DNA of 41,434 nucleotides from an uncultured Clostridia bacterium (GCA_934487205.1 CAKSRS010000015.1:1-41434), one strand, 5' to 3'; counted from the first letter of the stretch, positions 16,067-24,036 are shown. Notes: generated from the sequence alone by a model not told the origin. Translations and numbers: made by a program.

Positions 16067-16855
16067 TTACTTCTTTATTATTGCCTTCTTAGGACATTTT
16101 GTTGCACAAATTCCGCAGGATTTGCACTTTGAATAATCAATCTTCGCAAGATTATCATTCACGGAAATTGCCTCAAACGGACAATTTTTTGCACAGATTC
16201 CGCAAGCAATACAGCCGGCTTTACAATATGAATTTACTTCTTTTCCCGGCTTTTTATTGCTGCACAGCACCGAAACTTTACTGTCCTTCGGCACAATTTC
16301 GATAATATGTTTCGGACAGACCTTTACGCACTGTCCGCACGCCGTACATTTTTCTTCATCTACTACGGCAACTCCGTTTTCCACATGAATTGCGTCAAAC
16401 TTACAAACTTTTGTACAGCTACCGAATCCCATGCACCCGGCACTGCATGATTTTTGTCCGCCGGCAAGCCGATTTGCGGCGTAACAATCCTCTACGCCGT
16501 AATATTCATACTTTTCCGACGCTTTCTCGCAATCGCCGCCGCACAGCACACGCGCGACCTTCGGCGCCTCGCTTGCAACAGCCTTGCCCATAATTCCGCC
16601 GACCTGACGCGCAACCGGGCTTTTACCTACAACGCATGCGTCAACCGGCGCGCCGCTTTCCACTACCGCATGCGCATACGCGCTGCACCCGGCATATCCG
16701 CAGCCGCCGCAATTTGCACCCGGCAGGACTTCTTCTATTTTTTCAACTCTCTCATCAACCTCTACCTTAAAAATTACCGATGCAAAAGCAAGCAGCAATC
16801 CGAAAGCAAGACCAATTATCCCTACGGTTAAAACCGCTAAAACTATATTGTTCAT
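16067..16855 (-). CDS. rnfB: Rnf complex subunit B
   Basis: A 262-residue membrane-anchored iron-sulfur subunit of the Rnf complex, which couples ferredoxin oxidation by NAD+ to ion export. One N-terminal helix (residues 4-26) is followed by the RnfB cluster motif CGGCGYAGC. A central Cys-rich block and three ferredoxin-type 4Fe-4S motifs follow: CTACGQCVKVCP, CIACGICAKNCP and CKSCGICATKCP. RnfB is the likely entry point for ferredoxin electrons. A ribosome site (GGAGG) is eight bases before the ATG. It is the last rnf gene, as in the usual clostridial order. Confidence 0.95.
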   Translation of the reverse strand: MNNIVLAVLTVGIIGLAFGLLLAFASVIFKVEVDERVEKIEEVLPGANCGGCGYAGCSAYAHAVVESGAPVDACVVGKSPVARQVGGIMGKAVASEAPKVARVLCGGDCEKASEKYEYYGVEDCYAANRLAGGQKSCSAGCMGFGSCTKVCKFDAIHVENGVAVVDEEKCTACGQCVKVCPKHIIEIVPKDSKVSVLCSNKKPGKEVNSYCKAGCIACGICAKNCPFEAISVNDNLAKIDYSKCKSCGICATKCPKKAIIKK

Positions 16856-16869
16856 ATATCTTACCTCCG

Positions 16870-17451
16870 TCAGATACTGAATCCCGAAAATCCCATAAAC
16901 GCTATCGCCATGAGACCCGCCGTAATCAGCGCAATAGGAAATCCGTTAAAGCATTTCGGCACTTCCTTTTCACGAATATTCTCCCTGATACCCGCAAAAA
17001 GCACTATAGACAAAGTAAATCCGAGTGCCGCAAACGTCCCGTAAAGTACGGAATGGATAAAGTCATAGTTATTTTCCATATTCAAAAGCGTTACGCCCAA
17101 TACTGCGCAGTTTGTCGTAATAAGCGGAAGATATATTCCCAGCGCATTATAGAGCGACGGCATTGATTTTTTTACAAACATTTCAACGAATTGCACAAGT
17201 CCCGCGATTACAAGAATAAATACAATCGTCTGCAAGTATTCCAAATCGAACCGCGCAAGCGCAAATTCATTGATAAGCCACGTCATTGCCGACGCAAGCG
17301 CCATTACAAACGTAACCGCCATGCCCATGCCTACCGCCGTATCGAGCTTTTTCGACACGCCGAGGAACGGACAGCAGCCCAAAAATTTTACCATAACAAA
17401 GTTCTCGGTAAAAAGAGCCGCAATTAATAATGAAATTACCGAAGGCTGCAT
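16870..17451 (-). CDS. rnfA: Rnf complex subunit A
   Basis: A 193-residue integral membrane protein with six hydrophobic helices. The opening LLIAALFTENFVMVKFLG and CPFLGV are diagnostic for RnfA, which with RnfE forms the ion path and binds an iron-sulfur cluster through paired Cys in the membrane (CPFLG near residue 27 and NCAVLG near residue 112). It overlaps the rnfE stop (TAATG) and is 14 bases from rnfB, so the genes are coupled. Confidence 0.95.
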   Translation of the reverse strand: MQPSVISLLIAALFTENFVMVKFLGCCPFLGVSKKLDTAVGMGMAVTFVMALASAMTWLINEFALARFDLEYLQTIVFILVIAGLVQFVEMFVKKSMPSLYNALGIYLPLITTNCAVLGVTLLNMENNYDFIHSVLYGTFAALGFTLSIVLFAGIRENIREKEVPKCFNGFPIALITAGLMAIAFMGFSGFSI

Positions 17452-18062
17452 TATTCGTTACCTCCTTCTTTTTTCTTTGAAACCAGGAAATTTATAAGCG
17501 CAATAAGTATTCCCAAAACTATAAATCCGCCCGGCGGCATTCCGATTATAGCCGCGGGTTTTATCATATCGCCGTAAATTTTAACACCCCATATCGTTCC
17601 CTGTCCGAAAAATTCACGAACAGTCGAAATAAGGCAGAGCGCACATGTAAATCCGAGTCCCATACCCAAGCCGTCCATCGCCGACTTCCCGACGGGATTT
17701 TTTGACGCAAACGCCTCGGCACGCGCCAGAATTATACAGTTTACCACAATCAGCGGGATAAAAAGTCCCAGCGACGCATAAAGAGAATCAACATAGGATT
17801 GCAAAAACATCTGCAAAACCGTAACAAACGCCGCAATTATTACAATGTATGCCGCAATACGCACCTTGTCCGGAATTATTTTCCGCAAAAGAGATATAAG
17901 AACATTCGACATCACCAAAACTGCCGTTGCGGAAAGTCCCATTCCGAGACCGTTTTTTAAAGATGTCGTTACGGCAAGCGTAGGACACATTCCCAAAAGC
18001 TGCACAAAAGTCGGGTTTTCATATATCAGACCGTTTAAAAATACAGATTCCTTCTTTTCCAT
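17451..18062 (-). CDS. rnfE: Rnf complex subunit E
   Basis: A 203-residue integral membrane protein homologous to RnfA. It has six hydrophobic helices and the family motifs NPTFVQLLGMCPTLAVT and VVNCIILARAEAFASKNPV. The Cys residues in CPTLA and NCIIL match those of RnfA and are the expected membrane cluster ligands. It starts two bases after the rnfG stop, with its ribosome site inside the rnfG end. Confidence 0.95.
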   Translation of the reverse strand: MEKKESVFLNGLIYENPTFVQLLGMCPTLAVTTSLKNGLGMGLSATAVLVMSNVLISLLRKIIPDKVRIAAYIVIIAAFVTVLQMFLQSYVDSLYASLGLFIPLIVVNCIILARAEAFASKNPVGKSAMDGLGMGLGFTCALCLISTVREFFGQGTIWGVKIYGDMIKPAAIIGMPPGGFIVLGILIALINFLVSKKKEGGNE

Positions 18063-18063
18063 G

Positions 18064-18627
18064 TCACTCGCCCCCTCTCATAGCTTTCACGGTTGCAATC
18101 GCCTCGTTTACGCCCTTTGTAACAGCTTTCGATGTTATTGTCGCCGAGGAAATAGCATCAATCTGATTATCTTTTGCACCGTTTTTCACCACGGTTATAT
18201 CACCCGTTTTGCCCTTAAACTGTTCTTTAAAACTGTCCTTTGTGCAGTTTGCGCCCAAGCCGGCGGTTTCGCTCTGCGAAATTATTTCTACGCCCGTAAC
18301 GGTGTTTTCTTTATTCACGCCCACCGCCATTGATATCGCACCGCCGTATCCGCGCGGATTTACCATAACCACCACGCCGGCATCTCCGGCGCTGTATATT
18401 TCGCTTACTATTGAGTCCTCCGCTGCGCTGAACTCTACCTTTTCAAAATTTTTGCCGTCCGGCAGCACAAGCCTCATAGCTGCGTCCTGCGCTTTTTTAT
18501 TATTTTCCGCAATTACCGGCTCGGTGAATGAATTTACAAACGCCAGTATAAATGCCGATATTGCCGTTATGGCAAAAAGTATTAACCCTACTCTTAAAAT
18601 TTCAAGTCTGTCCTTTTTTTCAATCAT
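18064..18627 (-). CDS. rnfG: Rnf complex subunit G
   Basis: A 187-residue protein with one N-terminal membrane helix (about residues 11-33) and an external FMN-binding domain. The covalent FMN attachment motif is ISSATITSKAV at about residue 160, with the flavinylated Thr in S-x-A-T-x-T/S. Flavin transfer would need an ApbE-type enzyme, which is not encoded here. It lies between rnfD and rnfE in the canonical order. Confidence 0.94.
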   Translation of the reverse strand: MIEKKDRLEILRVGLILFAITAISAFILAFVNSFTEPVIAENNKKAQDAAMRLVLPDGKNFEKVEFSAAEDSIVSEIYSAGDAGVVVMVNPRGYGGAISMAVGVNKENTVTGVEIISQSETAGLGANCTKDSFKEQFKGKTGDITVVKNGAKDNQIDAISSATITSKAVTKGVNEAIATVKAMRGGE

Positions 18628-18653
18628 TTATGAACCGCTCCCTTCATGCAAGC

Positions 18654-19628
18654 TTAACCGTTATTTTTTTTCGCATATCCAAACGGTTTCGGCGCCGTGT
18701 AACGTTCAATAAGCGGTGATGCGACATTCATCAGTATTATCGAGAACGACACACCTTCCGGATATCCGCCGAAACGGCGTATTACAAAGGTTAAAAAACC
18801 GCAGCCGATACCGAAAATAATTCTGCCCTTTGCGGTAGCCGGCGTTGTTACATAGTCGGTAGCCATAAAGAATGCGCCCAAAAGCAATCCGCCCGTTAAA
18901 ATGCTGATTGCAGTAAAATATCCCTGCGGCAATCCCGTTGTATTATTTCCGAAAAGATAGGTAAACACCGCAAATGATACTATGTAGCACAGCGGAATTT
19001 TATAGTCTGCAACACGTTTTATGAAAAGATATATGAATCCGATAACCAACATCAGTCCAGAAGTTTCACCTATACAGCCGGGTTTTCCGCCCAGAAAAGC
19101 AGTCAGTAAACTCGGAAGTGTACCCTCAGACGTCCCTTTTAATATTGCCAGCGGGGTCGCGGAAGAAATTGCGTCCGCTCCCGTTCCCATGAAAGGCTCG
19201 GCAAAGCTTGTCATGCTTCCCGCCCATGCAACCAGCATAAAGCAGCGCGCCGCAAGCGCCGGATTCATGAAGTTTTTCCCTAATCCGCCGTAAAGCTGTT
19301 TTACAATAATAATCGCAAACGCCGCGCCTATCACAGTTATCCACAAGGGAATTGTAACCGGAAGATTGAGCGCAAGCAAAAGTCCCGTAACCACACATGA
19401 CAAATCGCCTGTTGTTATAGGCTTTTTCGTGATTTTTTCATATGCATATTCCGACAGCATGCACGCCGCCACAGACGTCAGCATGACAACCAGTGCGCGC
19501 AGACCGAAATAGTAAATTCCCGCAGCCGATGCCGGGATAAGCGCGATAATAACATCAAGCATTATCGAACGTGTATCCTCACGCAATTTTATGTGAGGCG
19601 ATGATGAAACCACTAATTTCTGTTCCAT
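18654..19628 (-). CDS. rnfD: Rnf complex subunit D
   Basis: A 324-residue integral membrane protein with about nine or ten helices. The N terminus SSSPHIKLREDTRSIM is typical, and SSATPLAILKG at about residue 150 carries the Thr for covalent FMN. FMATDYVTTPATAKGR near residue 240 is another family block. I chose the ATG at 19628, after GGAGGAAG; a longer in-frame reading to 19736 would overlap rnfC and has no site. The start overlaps the rnfC stop by one base (TAATG). Confidence 0.94.
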   Translation of the reverse strand: MEQKLVVSSSPHIKLREDTRSIMLDVIIALIPASAAGIYYFGLRALVVMLTSVAACMLSEYAYEKITKKPITTGDLSCVVTGLLLALNLPVTIPLWITVIGAAFAIIIVKQLYGGLGKNFMNPALAARCFMLVAWAGSMTSFAEPFMGTGADAISSATPLAILKGTSEGTLPSLLTAFLGGKPGCIGETSGLMLVIGFIYLFIKRVADYKIPLCYIVSFAVFTYLFGNNTTGLPQGYFTAISILTGGLLLGAFFMATDYVTTPATAKGRIIFGIGCGFLTFVIRRFGGYPEGVSFSIILMNVASPLIERYTAPKPFGYAKKNNG

Positions 19629-20938
19629 TATTTCTTCCTCCTCTTTTCTACAATCTTCTGTTTCGCCATGCGGATATTCTGCACCGGGCTTTGACGTCCG
19701 GGGCAAAGATATGAACACAATCCACATTCGATACAATCGGTTATATGGAATTTTTCACACATTTCAAGGTCATTATCTTCGGCATATCTTGCCAGCTTGA
19801 ACGGCATCAGATGCATCGGACAATGCGACACGCACTTACCGCAATGAATACACGGTGAGTCACTGTCATACACATCGGCAGTTTCGGACAATGCCAAAAT
19901 CGCCGACGTCGTTTTTATCGTCGGGACTTTATCCGTGTATTGCGCAATACCCATCATAGGTCCGCCGTTAATAATTTTTTTCGGCTGACCGAAACAGCCG
20001 CCCGCCGCATTAATGACAAATTCAAATGGTGTCCCCAGACGCACGTTCAAGTTGCACGGCTGCTTTATGCAGTCGCCCGCAACGGTTATAATTCTTGACA
20101 CAACCGGCATGCCGTTTTCAAATGCATTCGCTATTTCGTACGCCGTATCTACATTAATAACTATTGCGCCGACATCTACGGGAAGTCCGCCCGACGGCAC
20201 GCTTTTACCCGTAACAGCTTTTATCAGATGTTTTTCCGAGCCTTGCGGATATTTCGTTTTAAGTGCAGCAACTTCAACGCGTTTGTCATTCAGCGAATTT
20301 ATCTTCTCAATAGCGTCCTGTTTGTTTGCCTCTATTCCGATATATCCCTTTTCCAGGCCGAAAAGCCGCAGACAGACTCTGAGTCCGGCTATAACTTTTT
20401 CCGGTTCTTCAAGCAGACGGCGATGGTCGGAAGTCAAGTACGGTTCGCACTCCGCGGCATTTACAATGACATGCGTCACCTTTTTATCCTTCGGCGGCGA
20501 CAGCTTTACATGCGTCGGAAATCCCGCACCGCCCATGCCTACTATTCCCGCATCATGAATAACCTTGACGATTTCTTCCTTTGTCATGGTGTCGATACGT
20601 TTAGGCATAAAATGCGTTTCTTCATCATATTTAAAATCATTTTCAATGAAAACAGACATTGTTTCCGTTCCCGACGGGTGATAGTACGGTCTTATCTCCG
20701 TTACGATTCCCGACACGGACGAATGGAGCGGAACGGACAAATACGCATCTGAATCCGCCAGAATTGTACCCACCTTTACGCTGTCGCCCACCTTCACCTT
20801 AGGCTCGAGCATTGCACCGATATGCTGGTGCAGCGGGAAAATATGCACAGGGGCGCCTTCAAGCGTTCTCGTATGGATTTTATTTGTATCTTCTTTATGG
20901 TCCGGCACATGCAGACCGCCTTTAAAAGTTCTTAACAA
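19628..20938 (-). CDS. rnfC: Rnf complex subunit C
   Basis: A 436-residue peripheral subunit that binds NADH and FMN. The start TFKGGLHVPDHKEDT and the RIDTMTKEEI region are typical. GMGGAGFPTHVKL (about residue 133) is the nucleotide-binding glycine loop. Two ferredoxin motifs lie near the C terminus, CIHCGKCVSHCPM and CIECGLCSYLCPG. The start is TTG at 20938, six bases after GGGAGGTG; no ATG or GTG fits. It is the first rnf gene and has a clear promoter upstream. Confidence 0.94.
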   Translation of the reverse strand: MLRTFKGGLHVPDHKEDTNKIHTRTLEGAPVHIFPLHQHIGAMLEPKVKVGDSVKVGTILADSDAYLSVPLHSSVSGIVTEIRPYYHPSGTETMSVFIENDFKYDEETHFMPKRIDTMTKEEIVKVIHDAGIVGMGGAGFPTHVKLSPPKDKKVTHVIVNAAECEPYLTSDHRRLLEEPEKVIAGLRVCLRLFGLEKGYIGIEANKQDAIEKINSLNDKRVEVAALKTKYPQGSEKHLIKAVTGKSVPSGGLPVDVGAIVINVDTAYEIANAFENGMPVVSRIITVAGDCIKQPCNLNVRLGTPFEFVINAAGGCFGQPKKIINGGPMMGIAQYTDKVPTIKTTSAILALSETADVYDSDSPCIHCGKCVSHCPMHLMPFKLARYAEDNDLEMCEKFHITDCIECGLCSYLCPGRQSPVQNIRMAKQKIVEKRRKK

Positions 20939-20973
20939 AATGCCACCTCCCGGATTTTACTTAAATTTATATG

Positions 20974-21002
20974 ATTATATCACATTTTGCAGAAAATTTC
21001 AA
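20974..21002 (-). promoter_or_regulatory. SigA-type promoter of the rnf operon
   Basis: TTGAAA (20997-21002) and TATAAT (20974-20979) on the minus strand, separated by 17 bases, about 36 bases before the rnfC TTG start. No operator could be recognised. Confidence 0.75.
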
Positions 21003-21030
21003 TATTTTTTCGTTATTTAATAAATACATC

Positions 21031-21059
21031 AAAAAAAGTGCCGCAATAAAGCGACACTT
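21031..21059 (-). terminator. Terminator downstream of sigF
   Basis: AAGTGTCGC / GCGGCACTT arms with one mismatch, followed by seven T on the minus strand. It stands about 300 bases after the sigF stop, so the spoIIA transcript would run antisense through the whole small gene at 21121. Confidence 0.75.
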
Positions 21060-21120
21060 CTCGATTAACGACACAATTATTATGTAAACTTCATATTATA
21101 TTGCAAGGGGGGTGATTGAT

Positions 21121-21384
21121 ATGTACTCATATCTGACAATAAAAAATATTTCTGCCGGTTCTGTCATATCGGTCAGCGCGGACGGGCTTATTGCATCGGA
21201 ACAAATCCTTCTCGGCGAAAAATCCCGCCGGCTTAAATCCCGCTGCGGCAGCTGTCATGTGCAAATTTTTGACAACCGCGAAAAAAAATTGTATGATATA
21301 TGGCTTACGCTTGTGCCCGACATGGAAAATATTCTGGAATTATATGATGAACACTTCAGCTTTATAAGCCTTCGCAACTCCTGA
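21121..21384 (+). CDS. Small hypothetical protein antisense to the sigF 3' region
   Basis: An 87-residue protein that I do not recognise. It has no signal peptide or membrane helix; it has a CGSC motif at about residues 43-46 and an acidic, aromatic C terminus (LYDEHFSF). The start ATG at 21121 follows a very strong AAGGGGGGTGAT site by about seven bases; a GTG at 21112 lies within that site. It overlaps sigF tail to tail by 23 bases, and the sigF transcript is expected to cover it in antisense up to 21031. The strong ribosome site and clean reading support a real gene; expression may be opposed during sporulation. Confidence 0.55.
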   Translation: MYSYLTIKNISAGSVISVSADGLIASEQILLGEKSRRLKSRCGSCHVQIFDNREKKLYDIWLTLVPDMENILELYDEHFSFISLRNS

Positions 21385-22072
21385 TTTTTTCGAATACTTT
21401 CTTTTCTATCCGCGACACCTGTACTTGCGATACACCGACAATCGGCGCTATCTCCTGCTGAGTCTTGCCTTTAAAATAGTGCAAAACCAAAATCTGTCTT
21501 TCCCGCGGTTTGAGTTTGGATAAAATTCCGTCAATAAACAGTTTTTGCACTATTTTTTCTTCATCATCTTCCGTTTTCAGCCGGTCCTCAATCTTTTCGT
21601 TCGAATCTTCATAGGTCTCGCGGTTTATCGACTCCGGCGCGGCGGTTGCTTCAAATGCCTCAACAAGTTCTTCCACCGCTATACCGCACGCATTTGAAAT
21701 TTCCTGCACCGATGGCTCCCGCCCGAGCTTTACGCGCAAATCTTCCCTTGCCAAACACCCCTTATATGCACTCTGTTTAAGGCTTCGCGACACTTTAATT
21801 ATCCCGTCATCACGCAGAAAACGCCGTATTTCACCGATTATCATCGGTACGGCATAGGTTGAAAACTTAACGTCATATGACATATCAAAATTGTCTATCG
21901 CTTTTAAAAGTCCGATTGCGCCCGTCTGCGCCAAATCTTCGCTTTCCGCATTGCTTTTGGCAAAATGGCGTACCGCTTTCCATACAAGCGGCATATTCAA
22001 TTCGCACAGTTTGTCCCTTGCCGATATATCACCGTTTTTATATTCCAGCAAAAGCTCTGTATTTTTATCCAT
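21362..22072 (-). CDS. sigF: Forespore sigma factor SigF
   Basis: A 236-residue sigma-70 family protein, the first forespore-specific sigma factor. Region 2 shows AIGLLKAIDNFDMSYDVKFS and STYAVPMIIGEIRRFLRDDG, followed by the region 3 start IIKVSRSLKQ. Region 4 ends with the HTH GKTQQEIAPIVGVSQVQVSR. SigG has a similar architecture, but the upstream spoIIAA and spoIIAB make SigF the secure assignment. The ATG follows GGAG by seven bases. Unlike the compact operon usual in sporeformers, it starts about 410 bases after spoIIAB, beyond a repeat block. Confidence 0.93.
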   Translation of the reverse strand: MDKNTELLLEYKNGDISARDKLCELNMPLVWKAVRHFAKSNAESEDLAQTGAIGLLKAIDNFDMSYDVKFSTYAVPMIIGEIRRFLRDDGIIKVSRSLKQSAYKGCLAREDLRVKLGREPSVQEISNACGIAVEELVEAFEATAAPESINRETYEDSNEKIEDRLKTEDDEEKIVQKLFIDGILSKLKPRERQILVLHYFKGKTQQEIAPIVGVSQVQVSRIEKKVFEKIRSCEGL

Positions 22073-22088
22073 AAATATATCTCCATTC

Positions 22089-22105
22089 TGCCGCCCGACG
22101 CGGCA
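22089..22105 (-). repeat. Leader hairpin before sigF
   Basis: TGCCGC-CCGAC-GCGGCA, a perfect 6-bp stem with a 5-base loop, a few bases upstream of the GGAG ribosome site. It matches the element before the SLH gene (16019-16034), including flanking bases. Confidence 0.6.
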
Positions 22106-22130
22106 TTATATGCCCTATGATGTATTTCAA
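22105..22130 (-). promoter_or_regulatory. Possible secondary promoter of sigF
   Basis: TATAAT at 22105-22110 on the minus strand, with TTGAAA at 22125-22130. The spacer is only 14 bases, so this is weak. It would allow sigF expression apart from spoIIAA-spoIIAB. Confidence 0.3.
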
Positions 22131-22135
22131 ATCTT

Positions 22136-22481
22136 TAATCGGGTAAAATGTTGCTTGCTGTCGATACAGAACAAATACAAGCAGCTTGTCTGTTATAAAC
22201 CCCGCCGATCTGCAAAAATACTGCAATCCTCAAATGCACGTAAGATGCGCCGCATTTTTCGCTCACCCCTGACACAGAAAAGATATGAACTGCTTGTCTG
22301 CTATAAAACGTGACGACGTACGAAGGTGTTTCAAGTCTCAAATACATGTGAGATGCGCCGCATTTTTCGCTCATCCCTGACACAGAAAAGATACAAGCAG
22401 ATTGCCCGCTATGAAAGGCGACGGCATACGAAGGTACTCCGAGCCTTGAATACGGGTGAGATGCGCCGTATATTTTTCGCG
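22136..22481. repeat. 108-bp tandem repeats between spoIIAB and sigF
   Basis: Two well-matched units, 22244-22351 and 22352-22459, each begin GATGCGCCGCATTTTTCGCT and are exactly 108 bases long. A diverged unit in the same register occupies 22136-22243, and a partial fourth begins at 22460, running into the spoIIAB stop. The period equals 36 codons, and short open frames exist on both strands (36-residue repeats such as SEKCGAS on the minus strand), but none has a convincing start and site. I see no gene I can name here. Confidence 0.85.
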
Positions 22482-22886
22482 TCAGTCGATAGTCTTGGTC
22501 ATCTTGATTCTTGTCCCTTCGCCCAAACGGCTTTTTATTTCCACTCTGTCCATAAAACTTTCCATAATAGAAAATCCCATGCCCGACCGCTCCATATCCG
22601 GCTTGCCCGTAAAAAGCGGCTGACGCGCCTCCTCCACATCGGCAATACCCCAGCCATCGTCCGATATCGTAAACTCCGCGGTACGACCGTGAATTTTTCC
22701 CTCAAGCTTTACCATTCCCACCGAATTCTCATAACCATGAATTATGGCATTTGTAACCGCCTCCGAAACAGCCGTCTTGATTTCCGCAATTTCGCCCGCC
22801 GTCGGATTCAGCGGCGTTACAAAAGCCGCCGCAACCACCCTTGCAAAACTCTCGTTTTCCGATTTGCTCAAAAATTCCACACTCAT
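22482..22886 (-). CDS. spoIIAB: Anti-sigma F factor and SpoIIAA kinase
   Basis: A 134-residue GHKL-fold kinase that holds SigF inactive and phosphorylates SpoIIAA. It shows NESFARVVAAAF, the N box EAVTNAIIHGYEN, the G1 box DDGWGI, EEARQPLFTGKP and the G2 box RSGMGFSIMESF. I chose the ATG at 22886 because the protein then begins MSVEFLSKSENESFAR, like B. subtilis SpoIIAB, and follows a GGGTGG site; a GTG at 22919 overlaps the spoIIAA stop and would add 11 residues. Its stop lies at the edge of the tandem repeat block. Confidence 0.95.
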   Translation of the reverse strand: MSVEFLSKSENESFARVVAAAFVTPLNPTAGEIAEIKTAVSEAVTNAIIHGYENSVGMVKLEGKIHGRTAEFTISDDGWGIADVEEARQPLFTGKPDMERSGMGFSIMESFMDRVEIKSRLGEGTRIKMTKTID

Positions 22887-22915
22887 TACATTATCCACCC
22901 TGTAACTCTCCCTTC

Positions 22916-23257
22916 TCACTTATCAAGCAGGCGCAGTGCTCTGTCGTACGCAGGCGCCAGCCTGATAATTTTATCTATGCCCGACATCTCCATAATACGC
23001 AGGTTCTGCGGACTGACACCGTATGCAATCACACGCCCGCCGAGGGTACGCGCCTTTTTGTACCGTCCCATTATAACACCTATCCCCGATGAATCCATAA
23101 ATGTCATGTCCGTGAAGTCAAAAATAATGTTTACGGCATTGCTTGAACGCATTTTATTATCCGCTTCCTCTTTAATTACAGCCGCCGAATGATGGTCAAG
23201 CTCTCCCGTCACCTTAACCAAAATGGCGCGCTTTTCGCCTAAGAGTCTTACCTCCAT
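22916..23257 (-). CDS. spoIIAA: Anti-anti-sigma factor SpoIIAA
   Basis: A 113-residue STAS-domain protein that releases SigF by binding SpoIIAB. The phosphorylation site is in FMDSSGIGVIMGR, with Ser57 matching the Ser phosphorylated in B. subtilis SpoIIAA. GELDHHSA at about residue 18 and IIRLAPAYDRAL near the end also fit the family. The ATG follows GAAGGAGG. It begins 28 bases after the stop of the tandem OB-fold gene, so any operon promoter must lie within that gene or upstream of it; I could not place a SigH promoter with confidence. Confidence 0.95.
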   Translation of the reverse strand: MEVRLLGEKRAILVKVTGELDHHSAAVIKEEADNKMRSSNAVNIIFDFTDMTFMDSSGIGVIMGRYKKARTLGGRVIAYGVSPQNLRIMEMSGIDKIIRLAPAYDRALRLLDK

Positions 23258-23284
23258 TAAAAATCCTCCTTCGTTATTTTATTT

Positions 23285-23902
23285 TTAAGCCATTTCCATG
23301 CGGCTTACCGATACTTCATACGCTGTCTTTTCAATCACTTCGTCCTCAGAAATATGTTTCTGATAAACGCGCGACTGAATTCTTCCCCATACTTTGATAT
23401 TATCCCCCACATTTATGCTCTTGCAAAAGCGGGCGTTTCTGCCCCATGCTATGACAGGAATGTAGTCCGATTTATTATAGCTGCGGTTTACCGCAAGCAG
23501 CAAATCGGTTATTTCCCGCCCGAAGGGCGTTGTACGATAAACGGGCGGTTTACAGATAAAACCGTTCAAATAAAGAGAATTGGGATTTTTATCCTCAGTT
23601 TTTTCCGCATGCCGAATATCTTTTGCAAATACGGTCAGCACCAGCCTGTTGTCCCCGTTTTCATAACTGTTGTACGAACGGAACTGTCCGTCTACTTCAA
23701 CAAGGTCGCCCACGAACAGCGGCATATCGGCTAAAAGTCTGTCCGATACCATAACCCGCACATTGTCGCTTATGCCCGATAGCCGCGGTATCTCTAATGT
23801 AAATGTATAGAAACTTTCACCGTATATTTCGTGGCTTAATTCAAGCTCATCGCTTACAATGCCTATAACCTCCGCCCGATTATTAGCAATATAGTTTTCC
23901 AT
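23285..23902 (-). CDS. Tandem OB-fold single-stranded DNA-binding protein
   Basis: A 205-residue cytosolic protein with two SSB-like OB folds. The first (about residues 5-95) has YTFTLEIPRLSG, VGDLVEVDGQFRSY and LVLTVFAKDI. The second (about 108-200) has NGFICKPPVYRTTPFGREI, DYIPVIAWGRNARFC and VGDNIKVWGRIQSR, a block typical of SSB proteins. It is not the standard SSB: there are two domains and no acidic C-terminal tail. The ATG follows GAGGAGGAAG. Its place immediately upstream of spoIIAA suggests cotranscription; a sporulation role is only inference. Confidence 0.75.
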   Translation of the reverse strand: MENYIANNRAEVIGIVSDELELSHEIYGESFYTFTLEIPRLSGISDNVRVMVSDRLLADMPLFVGDLVEVDGQFRSYNSYENGDNRLVLTVFAKDIRHAEKTEDKNPNSLYLNGFICKPPVYRTTPFGREITDLLLAVNRSYNKSDYIPVIAWGRNARFCKSINVGDNIKVWGRIQSRVYQKHISEDEVIEKTAYEVSVSRMEMA

Positions 23903-23968
23903 CTTCTCTTCCTCCTCACTTTATAAATTATATTTATTCACTTTCTTTGCAGAATATTACTGTTTTGC

Positions 23969-23997
23969 TTGACAAATTAATAAAAAAATGCGATAAT
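23969..23997 (+). promoter_or_regulatory. SigA-type promoter of valS
   Basis: A perfect TTGACA at 23969-23974 and GATAAT at 23992-23997, 17 bases apart. Only about 40 bases separate the -10 box from the ATG, so there is no room for a T-box leader. Confidence 0.85.
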
Positions 23998-24036
23998 GTA
24001 ATATGTATTGTTATGTTTACTGTTAGGAGGTCTATT

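Noticed and set aside
22135..22383. An 82-residue minus-strand protein made of 36-residue repeats
   Set aside because: The open frame follows from the 108-base period; there is no ribosome site at the ATG and the frame shifts at the partial unit near 22460. Treated as a DNA repeat.
22136..22481. CRISPR array
   Set aside because: Units are 108 bases, directly joined and diverged along their length; there is no alternation of short identical repeats with unique spacers and no cas gene.
22326..23192. A 288-codon plus-strand open frame opposite spoIIAB and spoIIAA
   Set aside because: It is antisense to two certain genes, its first part is repeat sequence, and it has no proper ribosome site.
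23998..24036. T-box leader before valS
   Set aside because: Promoter and ribosome site are only about 40 bases apart, and no GGTGG motif or terminator is present.
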